Shown piece by piece: positions 18,640-29,204 of a DNA stretch of 64,000 nucleotides. The notes under the pieces were generated by a model, which saw nothing but the letters and a program-made list of their open reading frames with translations, was not told the DNA's origin and made no database searches. This stretch comes from Phialophora verrucosa. Taxonomy: Eukaryota; Ascomycota; Eurotiomycetes; Chaetothyriales; Herpotrichiellaceae. The translations under genes were made by a program, and so were the position numbers. How positions within the stretch are numbered: position 1 is the stretch's first letter; each line of letters opens with the position of its first letter. The stretch lies in the NCBI GenBank assembly GCA_002099365.1, contig MSED01000015.1, positions 1,984,001 through 2,048,000 of the forward strand, written 5' to 3'.

Positions 18640-21600
18640 ATGGCCAGCTATCAGTCGAACGGACAGCCCTCTGCTTACTACGCTTCGAACAACCATCCAT
18701 CGGCAGGCCAGAATGTGCCTTATGGAACACAGTCGATGTATCCTCCCCAATCGTTGCAGCGCTCGTCGAGTTTCGATGCAGGAGATGATGAGCGGTACCT
18801 CGACGGGGACCGTGACCCACGGCGGGGCGGGCAGCGATATCCCTCGTACGCTCCGCCAGGCGCAGGAGCAAGTCCCCCGGTGAACAGGTCTCAGTCGGCC
18901 AGCATACAATCGTCGGTGGCGATGCCGTTCAGGACAAACACACAACATGCCGCACTGGGTGGCTATCAACACCAATATCAAGTCCCCAGCGTGCCCGCCC
19001 ACGCACCATACAATCCTGCTCAATACCACCAGCAGTCGCAGAACACATATAATCCGCAACTCTATGGTACCCCTCAGTCTGCCCAGCCTGCGAGCGCCTA
19101 CCAACCTTATGTCCCCGCTGCATACGGTAGCCCAGACCTTTCCCGTCGCACCTCAGTGTTCAACAGCTACGGCTCTTACGATGCGAATTCTCAGTACAGC
19201 TACACTTCGTCCCAACCACCCCCGCCGCCTCCTCGCTCTGATAATGTCCAGTTCCCTAATCCCCAAGCGTACGGAGCCTACCCGCACGATTTAGCTCAGC
19301 AATATTCTTCTCAACATCACCTGGTCTCGGGTCCGTACTCGCCTCCTGCCCCCGCGCCTCCGCCGCATGGAAGAAACAGCAATATACCGGAAGAACAATA
19401 TCCGTATCCTACTGGCTCCTCCGTCACATACTCGTCCTTGAGTGCCTATTCGTCTCCTGATATAAACCGTAATTCCTCATTCGCGAGCCGCGTCAGTGCT
19501 CAGTCTGCGTCACCCCAACCTTCCATCCCTACGCCGCCCAGTAGGCAGCCTTCGAACCGGTCTCCCCAACGGACGAATACCTTAGGTCGTCATCCGGAAG
19601 GTCGGTCGCTGCCGGGTCTTCCGTCAGAGCCCGAGTCGGACAGTGATTACTTTGCCGGCGCTGATCCTCGGAGCAGTGCACTGAATACCGTTTCGGCAGG
19701 ATATGACGATTTGATGGGTGAGCTTGATAACGCGATAGGTCAGAACTCTAGGCACACAAGGTCAGGCAGCGATGTCAGACTTCGCCATTCCAGAGATGCA
19801 GGACCGGACGTTCAGGTACAGCCGTCGCCCCAGCCGCTACTATCGCCAGACGAGGCCCCGACGCATCTAAATGGCAATATTGCCTCGACAGGAAACACCT
19901 ACATCAACTATGGCGCATTTACCGACGACAGCGATGCTGAAGCTGCGGCCGGGCTGGCGGCCATGCAAGCGCTCGATGAGCAAGAAAGGGTAGAAGACGA
20001 GCGCCGGCGTAGTGGCTCGGCCACCCTCTTTCCCACCCAGCTACATTCGCATGATACCGCTCCCAGGGGGTCATCCCAGGAACAAAGCAGCGACAGTGAC
20101 TACGCTGGTTATGGTGACTTGAGTCTTGCAGGCGGAGGGTATGCGCCCGACATGGCCTATGGTGAACAGGTTGTTTCCAATTACGCTGCGGCCTCCACGG
20201 CGATGCCTCAGAGTGAGCTGTATGGTCGGCTGAATGCCAGAATGGACTCGGTGCGCAGCTCTGGCGTATCTTCAGAAGGACGAGAATCGCAGACAAGTGG
20301 ATTCGAGTCGATCCCGCCTGCTGAGAGTCATCATCCCTTCTCGCCGTCTCAAAACGTTGCTCGGGTAGATACCGGAGGTACTGGCGGCTTGACGGAGCCC
20401 AGCCCGCACCCTAGGCGACTGAGTTACGAAGATGGAGACGAATCAACGCTAGTAGACGCAGAAGCTGGTCGGACTTCAGCAAGCTCGAGTCCTTCTCGAG
20501 ATGATATGCCCGACCTTTTCTTCCATCCCGGGATGAGCCAGCAGCGACCTCTCCCACCTCCTCCGTCACATTCAGATCCTGGCTTGCGGCTTCCGCATTT
20601 GCTACCTACCAGCACTCACACGCAGCAGAGTCGGTTCTCACACTATGACCAGAGCACTGCTCGTGGCTATCCGACCGCTCCGGATGCTTACCCTAATTCA
20701 TTGCTCACCCCGACAACTGTGCCTCGTTCCACTTCCTTGTCAAGCACACGGAGTGCCCCTAAGATTACTGAACAGGTGTATCGATCTAAGACGGATGCAG
20801 ACCGTCAACGGATTCTACGGCAGCAGGGCCGACCGATGTCTGATCTGTACGACATTGCCAGTCCACAGTCTGCCATCGCGCTGGATCTACCGGCAATTCC
20901 TAAGAAGCGGTACAATCCGTCCAAACTTACGAACGATCAGTTCAAGAAGTGTTCAGAACCGTGGGCGCTCAGTTCGATTTTGGATTGGATCAAGGAGTTG
21001 GCCGAAGAAGAAGTCGATCTCAAAGAGGCTAACATTGCCGAAGGCATCGTCGCACTCTTTATGAACAAGGTTCCGACTATGTACATCACGGAAGCTGAAG
21101 CGCTGGGAGAGCGTGTTGTTAAGGAGATGCTGGACGCAAATGCTCTTGTGAAGGACGAAGAATGGGTCAAATTTGGACCGGGCACCATGTCGGGCGTTCT
21201 ATACCAGTTGACCGGTAGCGGATGTTACTCTTCGAAGTTGCACTTGTATCACACCAAGGGCCGGTGTTACTCGTATCACTGCATGAGGACGCTCAAAAGG
21301 CTTGACCTCGACACGCTGCCAGTCGAGAAGAAGTCGGAAGACTGGGCCACGTTCTACAAGCTGAAAAAGGAGGACATTGAAATCCATGACAAGAAGGAGA
21401 TTGAACGACAAAATGTTCTGCATGAAGTGGTCACCAGTGAAGACATTTTCATCAGCCAGTTGGACGTGCTCAGAGAGCTCTATCGAGACCGGCTGGCTGC
21501 TGCGAATCCGCCTATTATCCCTGCCAAGAAGCTTCCGAACTTCCTGAATGAGGTATTTGGTGGCGTAGACAAGGTCAAGAAAGTCAATCAAGACTATCTT

Positions 21601-23995
21601 CTGGGTCAGCTCAAGTATCGACAGACAGAACAAGGACCCTGGATCGTGGGCTTCAGCGACATCTTCCGCGAGTGGATCAGAAAAGCACGGCCTGTGTACG
21701 TGGAGTACGCCTCGAACTTCCCTCGAGCAGATTACCTCATGCGCCGCGAAGCCGAGAGGAACATTCCCTTCAAGACCTTCCTAGATCACGCGCGAGAGAA
21801 CAAGAGATCAAACCGACTCGGCTGGGACAACTTTCTCAAAGCTCCAATTACTAGGTTGCAGCGCTACAGCTTGCTACTTTCCACTGTCCAGAAGAATATG
21901 CTGAAAGAGTCTGAGGAAAAGAACAGCCTTGCCTTTGCTTTGGATGAAATCCGGGCCGCAACGTTTGAATGTGATTCCAAGTTTGCAGAAATGACCAAGA
22001 AGATGGAGCTCATCGAGATGCAGACGAAACTGAGGCTTCGGCCGCCAATGGAGAAAGAGGTGGAACTCAATCTCGACCACCTGGGCCGCGAGATCATTTT
22101 CCGCGGTGACTTGCAGCGTGCTGGGGGTAAAGGCTTCCAATGGGTTGAGACACATGCGATTCTGTTCGATCACTATCTGGTATTGGCGAAACCCCTCGCC
22201 AGAGACCGCAGGGAGGGCTATTATGATGTCTCCAAAGTCCCAATCCCAATGGACTTGCTGGTGCTGGAAAGCTCAAACGATCCTGCGGTCGTCAAGTCAT
22301 CAATGAAGGGAATTGGGGCGGTCACCACCGTCGCAGCGCCCCGGGGTCAAGCAACACCCGACAATCGACTGAATAGGGCACAGTCTACCGCTAGCGGCGG
22401 AACAGCAGGACCCTTAATCCATACGAACACCAATCTCTCGATAGGATCTGGCAACAACAGCCAGTCTATGGTCCCGATCACCACCATCGAGAGCGGCAAC
22501 TCGAAAGAGGAGAAGATCATGTACCCTTTCCGGGTCAAACACCTTGGCAAGACCGAGACCTATACTCTCTACGCTCCCAGTGCTCAAAACCGACAGGACT
22601 GGTGTGAAGCCATCATCCAAGCCAAAACAAGACATGCCGAGTCGCTATATCAACAGAATGCGGAGCCTTTCAAGTTGCGGGTGTTGGCAGACACCGCCTT
22701 CGGCTATGAAGGCCTGACTTATCCTGCGAAGCGCATTCTGATCAAAGGCACGCCCCTCGATAGGGCTGTTCAAGAGGCCGAGAAGAAGTTCGAGGGACAA
22801 GGCCGACCTGCACCGGTCTGTCGAGCTCCAGTCAACTGTGCGACGGTGTTTAACCAACCATTCGGCCGGCTTATGTGCGCCGTAGGGACTGACTATGGCG
22901 TGTACATCTCCGAGTATCAAAATTCTCGGGGATGGGTCAGGGTGAGTTGACTTCGAGATGAAAACCGCAGGTTCAAGGGCTAACAGGTTCCAGGCTATTC
23001 AAATGCAACGAGTGACGCAAATTGCAGTTCTGGAAGAGTTCAATCTCTTCCTACTGATCTCGGATAAAGCCCTCATTGCTTATCATCTCGATGTTGTGTG
23101 TCCGCCCACTGGCAATCCGGTTGCACAAAATGACGCTTCAAGCCGAAAAGCGCCACAGAAACTGTCCGGCTCCAAGGATATTGGGTTTTTCGTGACGGGC
23201 AGGATGAAGGAGCGAACGTTGGTCTTCTACAAGAAACGGGACGGAATCGCGTCGACCTTCAAAGTCCTCGAACCTGTCCTACAGAAGAATACCACCAGCC
23301 GGTCACGTTTTCTGCCGTCCTCAACCAGGCGTGGACAGACCGAGTTCTTCCGCGAGTACGACGAGTTCTACATTCCAGCCGAGTGCTACGGGCTGAACTT
23401 GTTCCAGTCAAGCTTAGCCATATCGACAGCGAGAGGTGTGGAAGTACTGACACTGGAGAAGAAGCAGACCTGGAGCGTGCCGAACCTGAGAAGCGAAGAG
23501 GCAGCGACACAAGCACATCTCAGTTCGATAGCAAGTCGAATCAAGGAGCTGAAACCACTGGGCATGTTCCGGCTTGGGGAAGCCGAATTCTTAGTCACCT
23601 TTGAGGAATGCGCTGTCTATGTTAACAAACATGGAGACATCTCAAGAGGGGTCGTGATGGAGTTTGTTGGCCGAGCCAAAGCCGCGTGCCTGTACAACCA
23701 GTACCTGATCCTAGTTGACGACGACTTTGTGGAGATCCGGGATGCCCAGAATGGCAGGCTCAAGCAGGTCATTGCTGGGAAAGACATCAGGCTACTGGAT
23801 GACGGTGGCGGCGGCTCAGGAGGAGCGCAAACGCAGACGCAGGCGATGTTAGGAGGAGGGCTTAACGGGCTGGGACTGAAGAACTTTGGAAACGCGCCGC
23901 GGACTCCAAAGCTAGTCCTACAACACCCCGAGTACGAAAAGAGCCACGTTGTTGTGGAACTGTTATTGACCACGGACGTGGCGCAGGAGAGATGA
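18640..23995 (+). CDS. ROM2: Rho guanine nucleotide exchange factor, Rom2/Rgf type
   Basis: Exchange factor for Rho1, the GTPase controlling the cell-wall integrity pathway and glucan synthase at the plasma membrane. Exons are 18640-22941 and 22994-23995, around a 52-base intron, for 1767 residues. The ATG has a good context (GACCATGG). Domain order: a very long Gln/Ser/Tyr/Pro-rich disordered N-terminus (1 to about 750), then DEP (about 762-880), DH (about 920-1115, starting QNVLHEVVTSEDIF), PH (about 1150-1330) and CNH, from about 1344 through the second exon to near the C-terminus. The intron falls inside the CNH domain, at GWVR/AIQMQRVTQIAV. It is longer than yeast Rom2 because of the N-terminal region. 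A TBC gene follows in the same orientation. Confidence 0.93.
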
Positions 23996-24608
23996 TGGCG
24001 CTTTGGGGGTGGCATACAGGCCGGGTGTTACTTCTTCTATAGCAAGAGTCGGTGCCAGGTTCCTAGGTGTTCAAAGGAATTGGAATTGGGACAGGGCTAT
24101 GACTGATGAACGACACTGGGGCTTTGGCAGTCTGGCGCCCAGGACGGTCGCCTGGTCCCTGGTATGTGAACAGAGGATAGGAGGATGGAGGATAAGAAGA
24201 TAGGAGAATAGTCCGGCTTCTATACAGACCTACCGGAAAAGTGATTGCCATGTCGCGAGCCTCTGTGCCATTGCACGTACCTTTCTTATAGATTGGTGTA
24301 GGGTAAGGCTGGCCCAAGCCTGGAGATACCACCCCCCCCCGCCCCCCCCTCTCCCCCAGAGAAGACGTCGAACGCCAAGCGGGAACGTGCTTTCGGCCCC
24401 CGACTTCCTGGACCACATTGGGAATGCCGATTGTCGAGACAATGTAGCCATGTTTTCTGATATGTGAGATACTCTGGTGATTCTAGAGAGTCCCGCCACA
24501 TGATCGAGCAGGACATGAAGTGACGGCACCGTCACCGACGCGAAAGCGGCATCTGTCAACATCTCCCCTCCCGGCTGACATCCACCTCGCACCTGCCAAA
24601 CCTGCGCC
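23996..24608. other. Intergenic region between RhoGEF and TBC genes
   Basis: About 610 bases, probably the TBC gene's promoter. A poly-C tract interrupted by one G and one T lies at 24331-24357. No gene seen. Confidence 0.6.
24331..24357. repeat. Interrupted poly-C tract
   Basis: A run of C with single interruptions (A, then C9, G, C8, TCT, C5), about 250 bases upstream of the TBC gene start. Prone to length variation and sequencing error. Confidence 0.85.
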
Positions 24609-27600
24609 ATGTTGAGCTCGTTCGTCCAGAAATTCATTGAGCAGTCTACCCTCTCTCCGAACAGCGACAACCGTCCGTCAAAAGCCGCGCTTTTTCGAGA
24701 GCAGTTCAGACTGCCTGCTGGACAGAATCCTCTCCACGAGATCACGGCCGAACTGTTCCTCCCTCTCCCCTCGTCCGCGGCTGGAGGCCCCATCACATCT
24801 GGCGACAAGTCCGGCGGAAATGGCAATAAATATGTCGGAGAGCTACATCTAAGTGAGCACTTCCTCTGCTTCTCGACTATCCGGACGAGTTTCCTGCCTA
24901 CCGCAAGCCATGCCTCGTCTACTTCCTTTACGGGTCCGACCCAGGGTGCCGGTCCAGGAGGCCATGGCTTCACTCTGCCCTTGTGCTCGATCCGACGAGT
25001 CGAGAGACTGAACAGCCAGCACGACAAGTTCTCCCTGGCCCTCACGACGTTCGAGTCCGTACAGAAATCTGCAACCGAGAAGACCAAGGCACCGCACCCT
25101 TCTCCCCGCAAGTTGATCCTCACGCTCGATGGGAGCCGCAATGCCTGCGAACGCTTTTGCGATGGCCTAAAGAAGGGTTTAAGGGAGGGTATGAAGGAGG
25201 TGGACAGCCTACGCCTCGTTGTCTCGCAATGCTACTCCGAATACCTGCTTGACCCGAGCCGTTTGAAGGCCAAAGAGGAGGGGACCACCCCGCCTGAGCC
25301 GCCTGACACTGGTCTGGGCATGTTGTTTAGATACCCTGGCGATGCTAGGAAGCTGAGGGACAGGAGCAAAATCCGCCTTTGGGGCGAGTACCTGCGAGAG
25401 AATGGCCGAAATGCCACGATTGTCCGACAGCCAACATTTCACAAGCTCATCCGCGTCGGTCTGCCCAACCGGCTGCGGGGCGAGATATGGGAGATCAGCT
25501 CCGGTTCCTTCTACACGAGACTAAGGAACCCCAACCTCTATGCCAAGACCCTGGCGAAGTTCACCGGAAAGGAGTCCCTGGCCATTGATGAGATCGAGAA
25601 GGACCTGAACCGCAGTCTCCCAGAATACCCCGGCTTCCAGAGCGAGGACGGGATTGGCCGACTCCGACGCGTACTGACCGCCTACAGCTGGACGAACGAA
25701 GAGGTGGGCTACTGCCAAGCCATGAACATCGTGGTGGCTGCTCTTCTCATCTACATGTCTGAAGTCCAGGCGTTCTTCATCCTCGGCGCATTGTGTGACC
25801 GACTTCTACCCGGATACTACTCCAAAGACATGTACGGCACGCTCCTGGATCAGCGGGTCTTCGAAAACCTCGTAGAAAGAACAATGCCAATCCTCTGGGA
25901 ACACCTGGTCAAATCGGACGTCAACCTCTCCGTTGTATCGCTGCCCTGGTTTCTGTCGTTATACATAAACTCTATGCCCCTTGTCTTTGCGTTCCGAGTG
26001 CTCGATGTCTTCTTCCTGGAAGGCCCAAAGGTCCTTTTCCAGATTGGGCTGGCAATCCTTCGCATCAACGGCGAAGAACTACTTGATGTCAGCGACGACG
26101 GCTCCTTCATTTCCATATTAAAGAACTACTTCTCAAGGCTGGACGAATCCGCCCATCCGCACTCGGAAAATGAGAAGTTGAGGGCAATTACCCGGTTTCA
26201 AGAACTGATGGTCACGGCTTTCAAAGAATTCGCGGGTGTCACGCACGCAAGCGTTCAAGAGCTCAGGGAGAAGCATATCGACGGTGTCAAGGAGGGCCTG
26301 GCAACATTTGCCAAGCGGACATCGATACGCAACCTAGGCCCCGAAAGCAAGAAACTCAGTGCAGAAGACCTCAGCGCTATCTACGATAGATTCTTCAGCG
26401 TCTTGGCTGATCGACAGGGGCGGGCGAAAGTGCGGGAGGAAGAAAGGAGGAGGCTACAGGACCAGAGAACGCGCCCGGGTCTCTGGACGCAGCATTCGTC
26501 GCGTAACAATGACGAGCCTTCACGGAATGCGCCACCACTCCAGACAATGGACTATGATGCCTTTAGGGAGTTCCTGGCCAACACCGCCAAATGGGCAGTC
26601 ACCGACTCTCCCTCGTCCCCCGGCAAGGATGTCACTAGCCCGAATCAAAGTCAGCGAAACCGCAGCAAGACCTTGTCGCAATGGGGTTCGGGGCCCGAAC
26701 CAGCCGACCATGACTTTATGCAACGCTTATACGGCAAATGGGACGAGTCACAGCAAGGTGAAATGACGTTACAGCAACTGGTTCGGGGCCTCGCTCGGTT
26801 CAAGGGCACGACGGATATCATGAATTCCATGAGTCTGTTCTTCGACTTGTTTGACGATGAAGGCACCGGCAAGGTCGACCGGGAGGGTATCTTGCGCATG
26901 TCGGAATCTCTTCTGTTCCTGTCTCGGCGTGGCTTTGACGGGACCATCACGCCCTCCGAGTCCGCCAATACCGTGGTGTCTCCGCTCTCTGCGACAGAGC
27001 CACAGATCGGTCTCAAGATGAGCACAAACGAGAAATTCCTCGGCAGTGTCAGTGCCTTCATCAGGCGGTGTTTCGAGTACGCTGATCCTGACGAAGAGGT
27101 CGGCGCCGTGGGGTCGAAGCTAGAAACAGCAAACATCTCCGAGCCCGCCGAAGAAGCAGACCTGCTCGATCTGACCGAAACAAAGTCCAACACCAAGACT
27201 GTCACCCCACTCCACGCAACGGAGAAGGACCCTCTCTCAGAAACGACGCCGCCGCACACGCCTACCCTGTCTATTATGCAAGATAACCGCAGGTCGTCGT
27301 CTGCACGCGCAGCCTCTCACAACCTCGCCCTCGACCCCAACAAACCTTTGCACATCACCCTTCCTACCTTCCGCATGGTCATTTTGGCAGACGAACTCCT
27401 CGAGCAATTCTTCGAAACTTTCTTCCCGCAATCTTTCCGTCTAGCTGATACACCACCCAACGCAAGCAGTTTGTCTTTAGCCTCGTCCAACAACACGCTT
27501 TCAGGTAACTTGACAACATTCAGCAACTTGGGTACCCCAGTGAAGAACCTCCTTAACAGTAACTCTACCAACAAGACTCTGCCCGATGTCGGCCGCGCCG

Positions 27601-28079
27601 GCGGAGTTGTTGAGCCGGGGTCACGCGGTCTGAGGGGTGTGCTAGACAATATTGTTAATGACGGAATGCGCATGGCCGCTGAGATGCGGAAACGCATGGA
27701 CGACGCACAACGCGAATTCGAACGCAATGCCCGTGAACAAGGCCAGAAGTCGTACAGAGACGAAGAAGACGACGACGACGAATATGATGAGAAAGATGTA
27801 GGAATCGGTAAACGAGATCAAGAGTTGCTCGAAGGAGCGGAGGTGGCCAGTATACGCACCACAACCGGGCTAAGTGGTGAGGGTAGTGCCAGGAGCCGAG
27901 CAGAGAGTCTGGCGTCAAAGGAAAGCGCTGCGACTGGCGGCAGCGGTGGCAGTGGCAGTGGCAGCGTCAGTGGGCCTGGGACATTGAGTCGAATGACCAC
28001 GGGTAGTGGGAGAAGTGTCAGTATCTTGGATGTGGACGTGGATGATCTGTCGTTGAATTCGAACTCGAATCCGAAATGA
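24609..28079 (+). CDS. TBC-domain Rab GTPase-activating protein, Gyp2/Mdr1 type
   Basis: Single-exon gene of 1156 residues. Rab GAPs of this class accelerate GTP hydrolysis on Rab GTPases in endocytic and recycling traffic. The N-terminal part carries GRAM-like membrane-binding sequence (about 45-170). The TBC domain begins near NRLRGEIWEISSG. Both catalytic fingers are intact: the arginine finger in IEKDLNR (Arg335) and the glutamine finger in GYCQAMN (Gln370). A degenerate EF-hand-like region follows (about 735-775, FFDLFDDEGTGKVDREG). The C-terminus is disordered, with an acidic run (DEEDDDDEYDE) and a Gly/Ser repeat. This GRAM-TBC-EF order is that of Mdr1/Gyp2 and human TBC1D8/9. The start ATG immediately follows CGCC. 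Confidence 0.95.
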   Translation: MLSSFVQKFIEQSTLSPNSDNRPSKAALFREQFRLPAGQNPLHEITAELFLPLPSSAAGGPITSGDKSGGNGNKYVGELHLSEHFLCFSTIRTSFLPTASHASSTSFTGPTQGAGPGGHGFTLPLCSIRRVERLNSQHDKFSLALTTFESVQKSATEKTKAPHPSPRKLILTLDGSRNACERFCDGLKKGLREGMKEVDSLRLVVSQCYSEYLLDPSRLKAKEEGTTPPEPPDTGLGMLFRYPGDARKLRDRSKIRLWGEYLRENGRNATIVRQPTFHKLIRVGLPNRLRGEIWEISSGSFYTRLRNPNLYAKTLAKFTGKESLAIDEIEKDLNRSLPEYPGFQSEDGIGRLRRVLTAYSWTNEEVGYCQAMNIVVAALLIYMSEVQAFFILGALCDRLLPGYYSKDMYGTLLDQRVFENLVERTMPILWEHLVKSDVNLSVVSLPWFLSLYINSMPLVFAFRVLDVFFLEGPKVLFQIGLAILRINGEELLDVSDDGSFISILKNYFSRLDESAHPHSENEKLRAITRFQELMVTAFKEFAGVTHASVQELREKHIDGVKEGLATFAKRTSIRNLGPESKKLSAEDLSAIYDRFFSVLADRQGRAKVREEERRRLQDQRTRPGLWTQHSSRNNDEPSRNAPPLQTMDYDAFREFLANTAKWAVTDSPSSPGKDVTSPNQSQRNRSKTLSQWGSGPEPADHDFMQRLYGKWDESQQGEMTLQQLVRGLARFKGTTDIMNSMSLFFDLFDDEGTGKVDREGILRMSESLLFLSRRGFDGTITPSESANTVVSPLSATEPQIGLKMSTNEKFLGSVSAFIRRCFEYADPDEEVGAVGSKLETANISEPAEEADLLDLTETKSNTKTVTPLHATEKDPLSETTPPHTPTLSIMQDNRRSSSARAASHNLALDPNKPLHITLPTFRMVILADELLEQFFETFFPQSFRLADTPPNASSLSLASSNNTLSGNLTTFSNLGTPVKNLLNSNSTNKTLPDVGRAGGVVEPGSRGLRGVLDNIVNDGMRMAAEMRKRMDDAQREFERNAREQGQKSYRDEEDDDDEYDEKDVGIGKRDQELLEGAEVASIRTTTGLSGEGSARSRAESLASKESAATGGSGGSGSGSVSGPGTLSRMTTGSGRSVSILDVDVDDLSLNSNSNPK

Positions 28080-29204
28080 TACCTTTGTGGGAGGAAGGCT
28101 AGCTGGCGAATTGGTTCTATATTCCTCGAATCGGGTCGAGCATTATGGGCACTCCAAGTTCGAATGAATACTGTAGATGGCCCCCGCCCTGCCTGGGGAG
28201 GTAGGAAGGAAATGATACTCGTACATTATGCCCTGCAATATGTATGAATGCAAGAATTCACACAGTGCCATACATTTACGCTGCTGTCATCGCATAGTCT
28301 CCAGTGAGTACGACTGACTCCCTAGATAGCTATGACGACAGTACGCACGGCAAGTAAGAAGAACATGTGTCCGTCTAATCTGGTACTCTTTCTTTGTCGA
28401 GTTTTCTTTTCTATCTCTATATCTCTACAACTGCACAAGGAGATCGGCGTGATGGCGGGTAGATCACTATAATCGGGAGGTAGATGAGTAGATATATCCC
28501 CCCGTCCACGCTTCGGAAGGCCTGTCATTGCAAGCCCTAATCCGCGTGCGGTTCAGAAGGGGCTTGTAGGGCGGATCGCAGGCAGTGAGGTACGAGAGGA
28601 TCCCATTACTATGTAAGTATGTAGGTCTATGAGTAAATAGGTATATGAAGATGCAAGCGGAGGGGTATATAGGTAGGCAGGTAGGGTAGGTAGTTGAGCG
28701 AGTCGAGTCGAGTCGAGGTATTGTGAGATGTGTTGTGAGAAGTGAGTGAGTGAGTGAGTGGGTGGTCCCGTAATCAAAGATCCTAGATCGCCATCAACGC
28801 CGCAGGGAGATTCCGTGTGCTTTTCCCTGTCTGCCTGTCCGTTTCTGCACGCATGGGTGCCAGTGCCAGTGCCCTTTGCATCCTTTGCGTCCTTGTGACC
28901 GAACGCCGCATGTCATTACCATTCCAGATGTCTCGTGGGCCGTAACACCGTACACCGACCGTAACCGTATCGTATGGTGTCAAAAGTATCCTCGTACCGA
29001 GCGAGCCTTTGGCTCTGCCTGTGCAAGTGCGCGATTCTTATCAGAAGTATTTGTGGACACATGCTTGGCTTGAACGCATCAAGATCAAGGGAATGCGTTG
29101 TTCTCCAGACGCCGTGCTGGAACGCAGAATCGAAATCCAGGCGTCGTGTATTTTGTTCGCCGCGTGTTCTTCGGGCGTCGTATGTTCGCCGCGTATACAC
29201 TACC
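28080..29204. other. Intergenic region with simple repeats
   Basis: About 1.1 kb between the convergent TBC and calpain genes. It holds several simple repeats near 28600-28765 (listed separately). A GATACTCGTACA motif occurs near 28213. No gene supported. Confidence 0.6.
28600..28765. repeat. Cluster of tetra- and pentanucleotide microsatellites
   Basis: Successive tracts of imperfect GTAG/GTAT units, then GAGTC units (about 28698-28716), and GAGT units (28740-28762). All lie in the non-coding gap between two convergent genes. Confidence 0.8.

Noticed and set aside
24230..25141. 303-codon minus-strand ORF
   Set aside because: Antisense to the promoter and start of the TBC gene and crosses the poly-C tract; composition is not protein-like.
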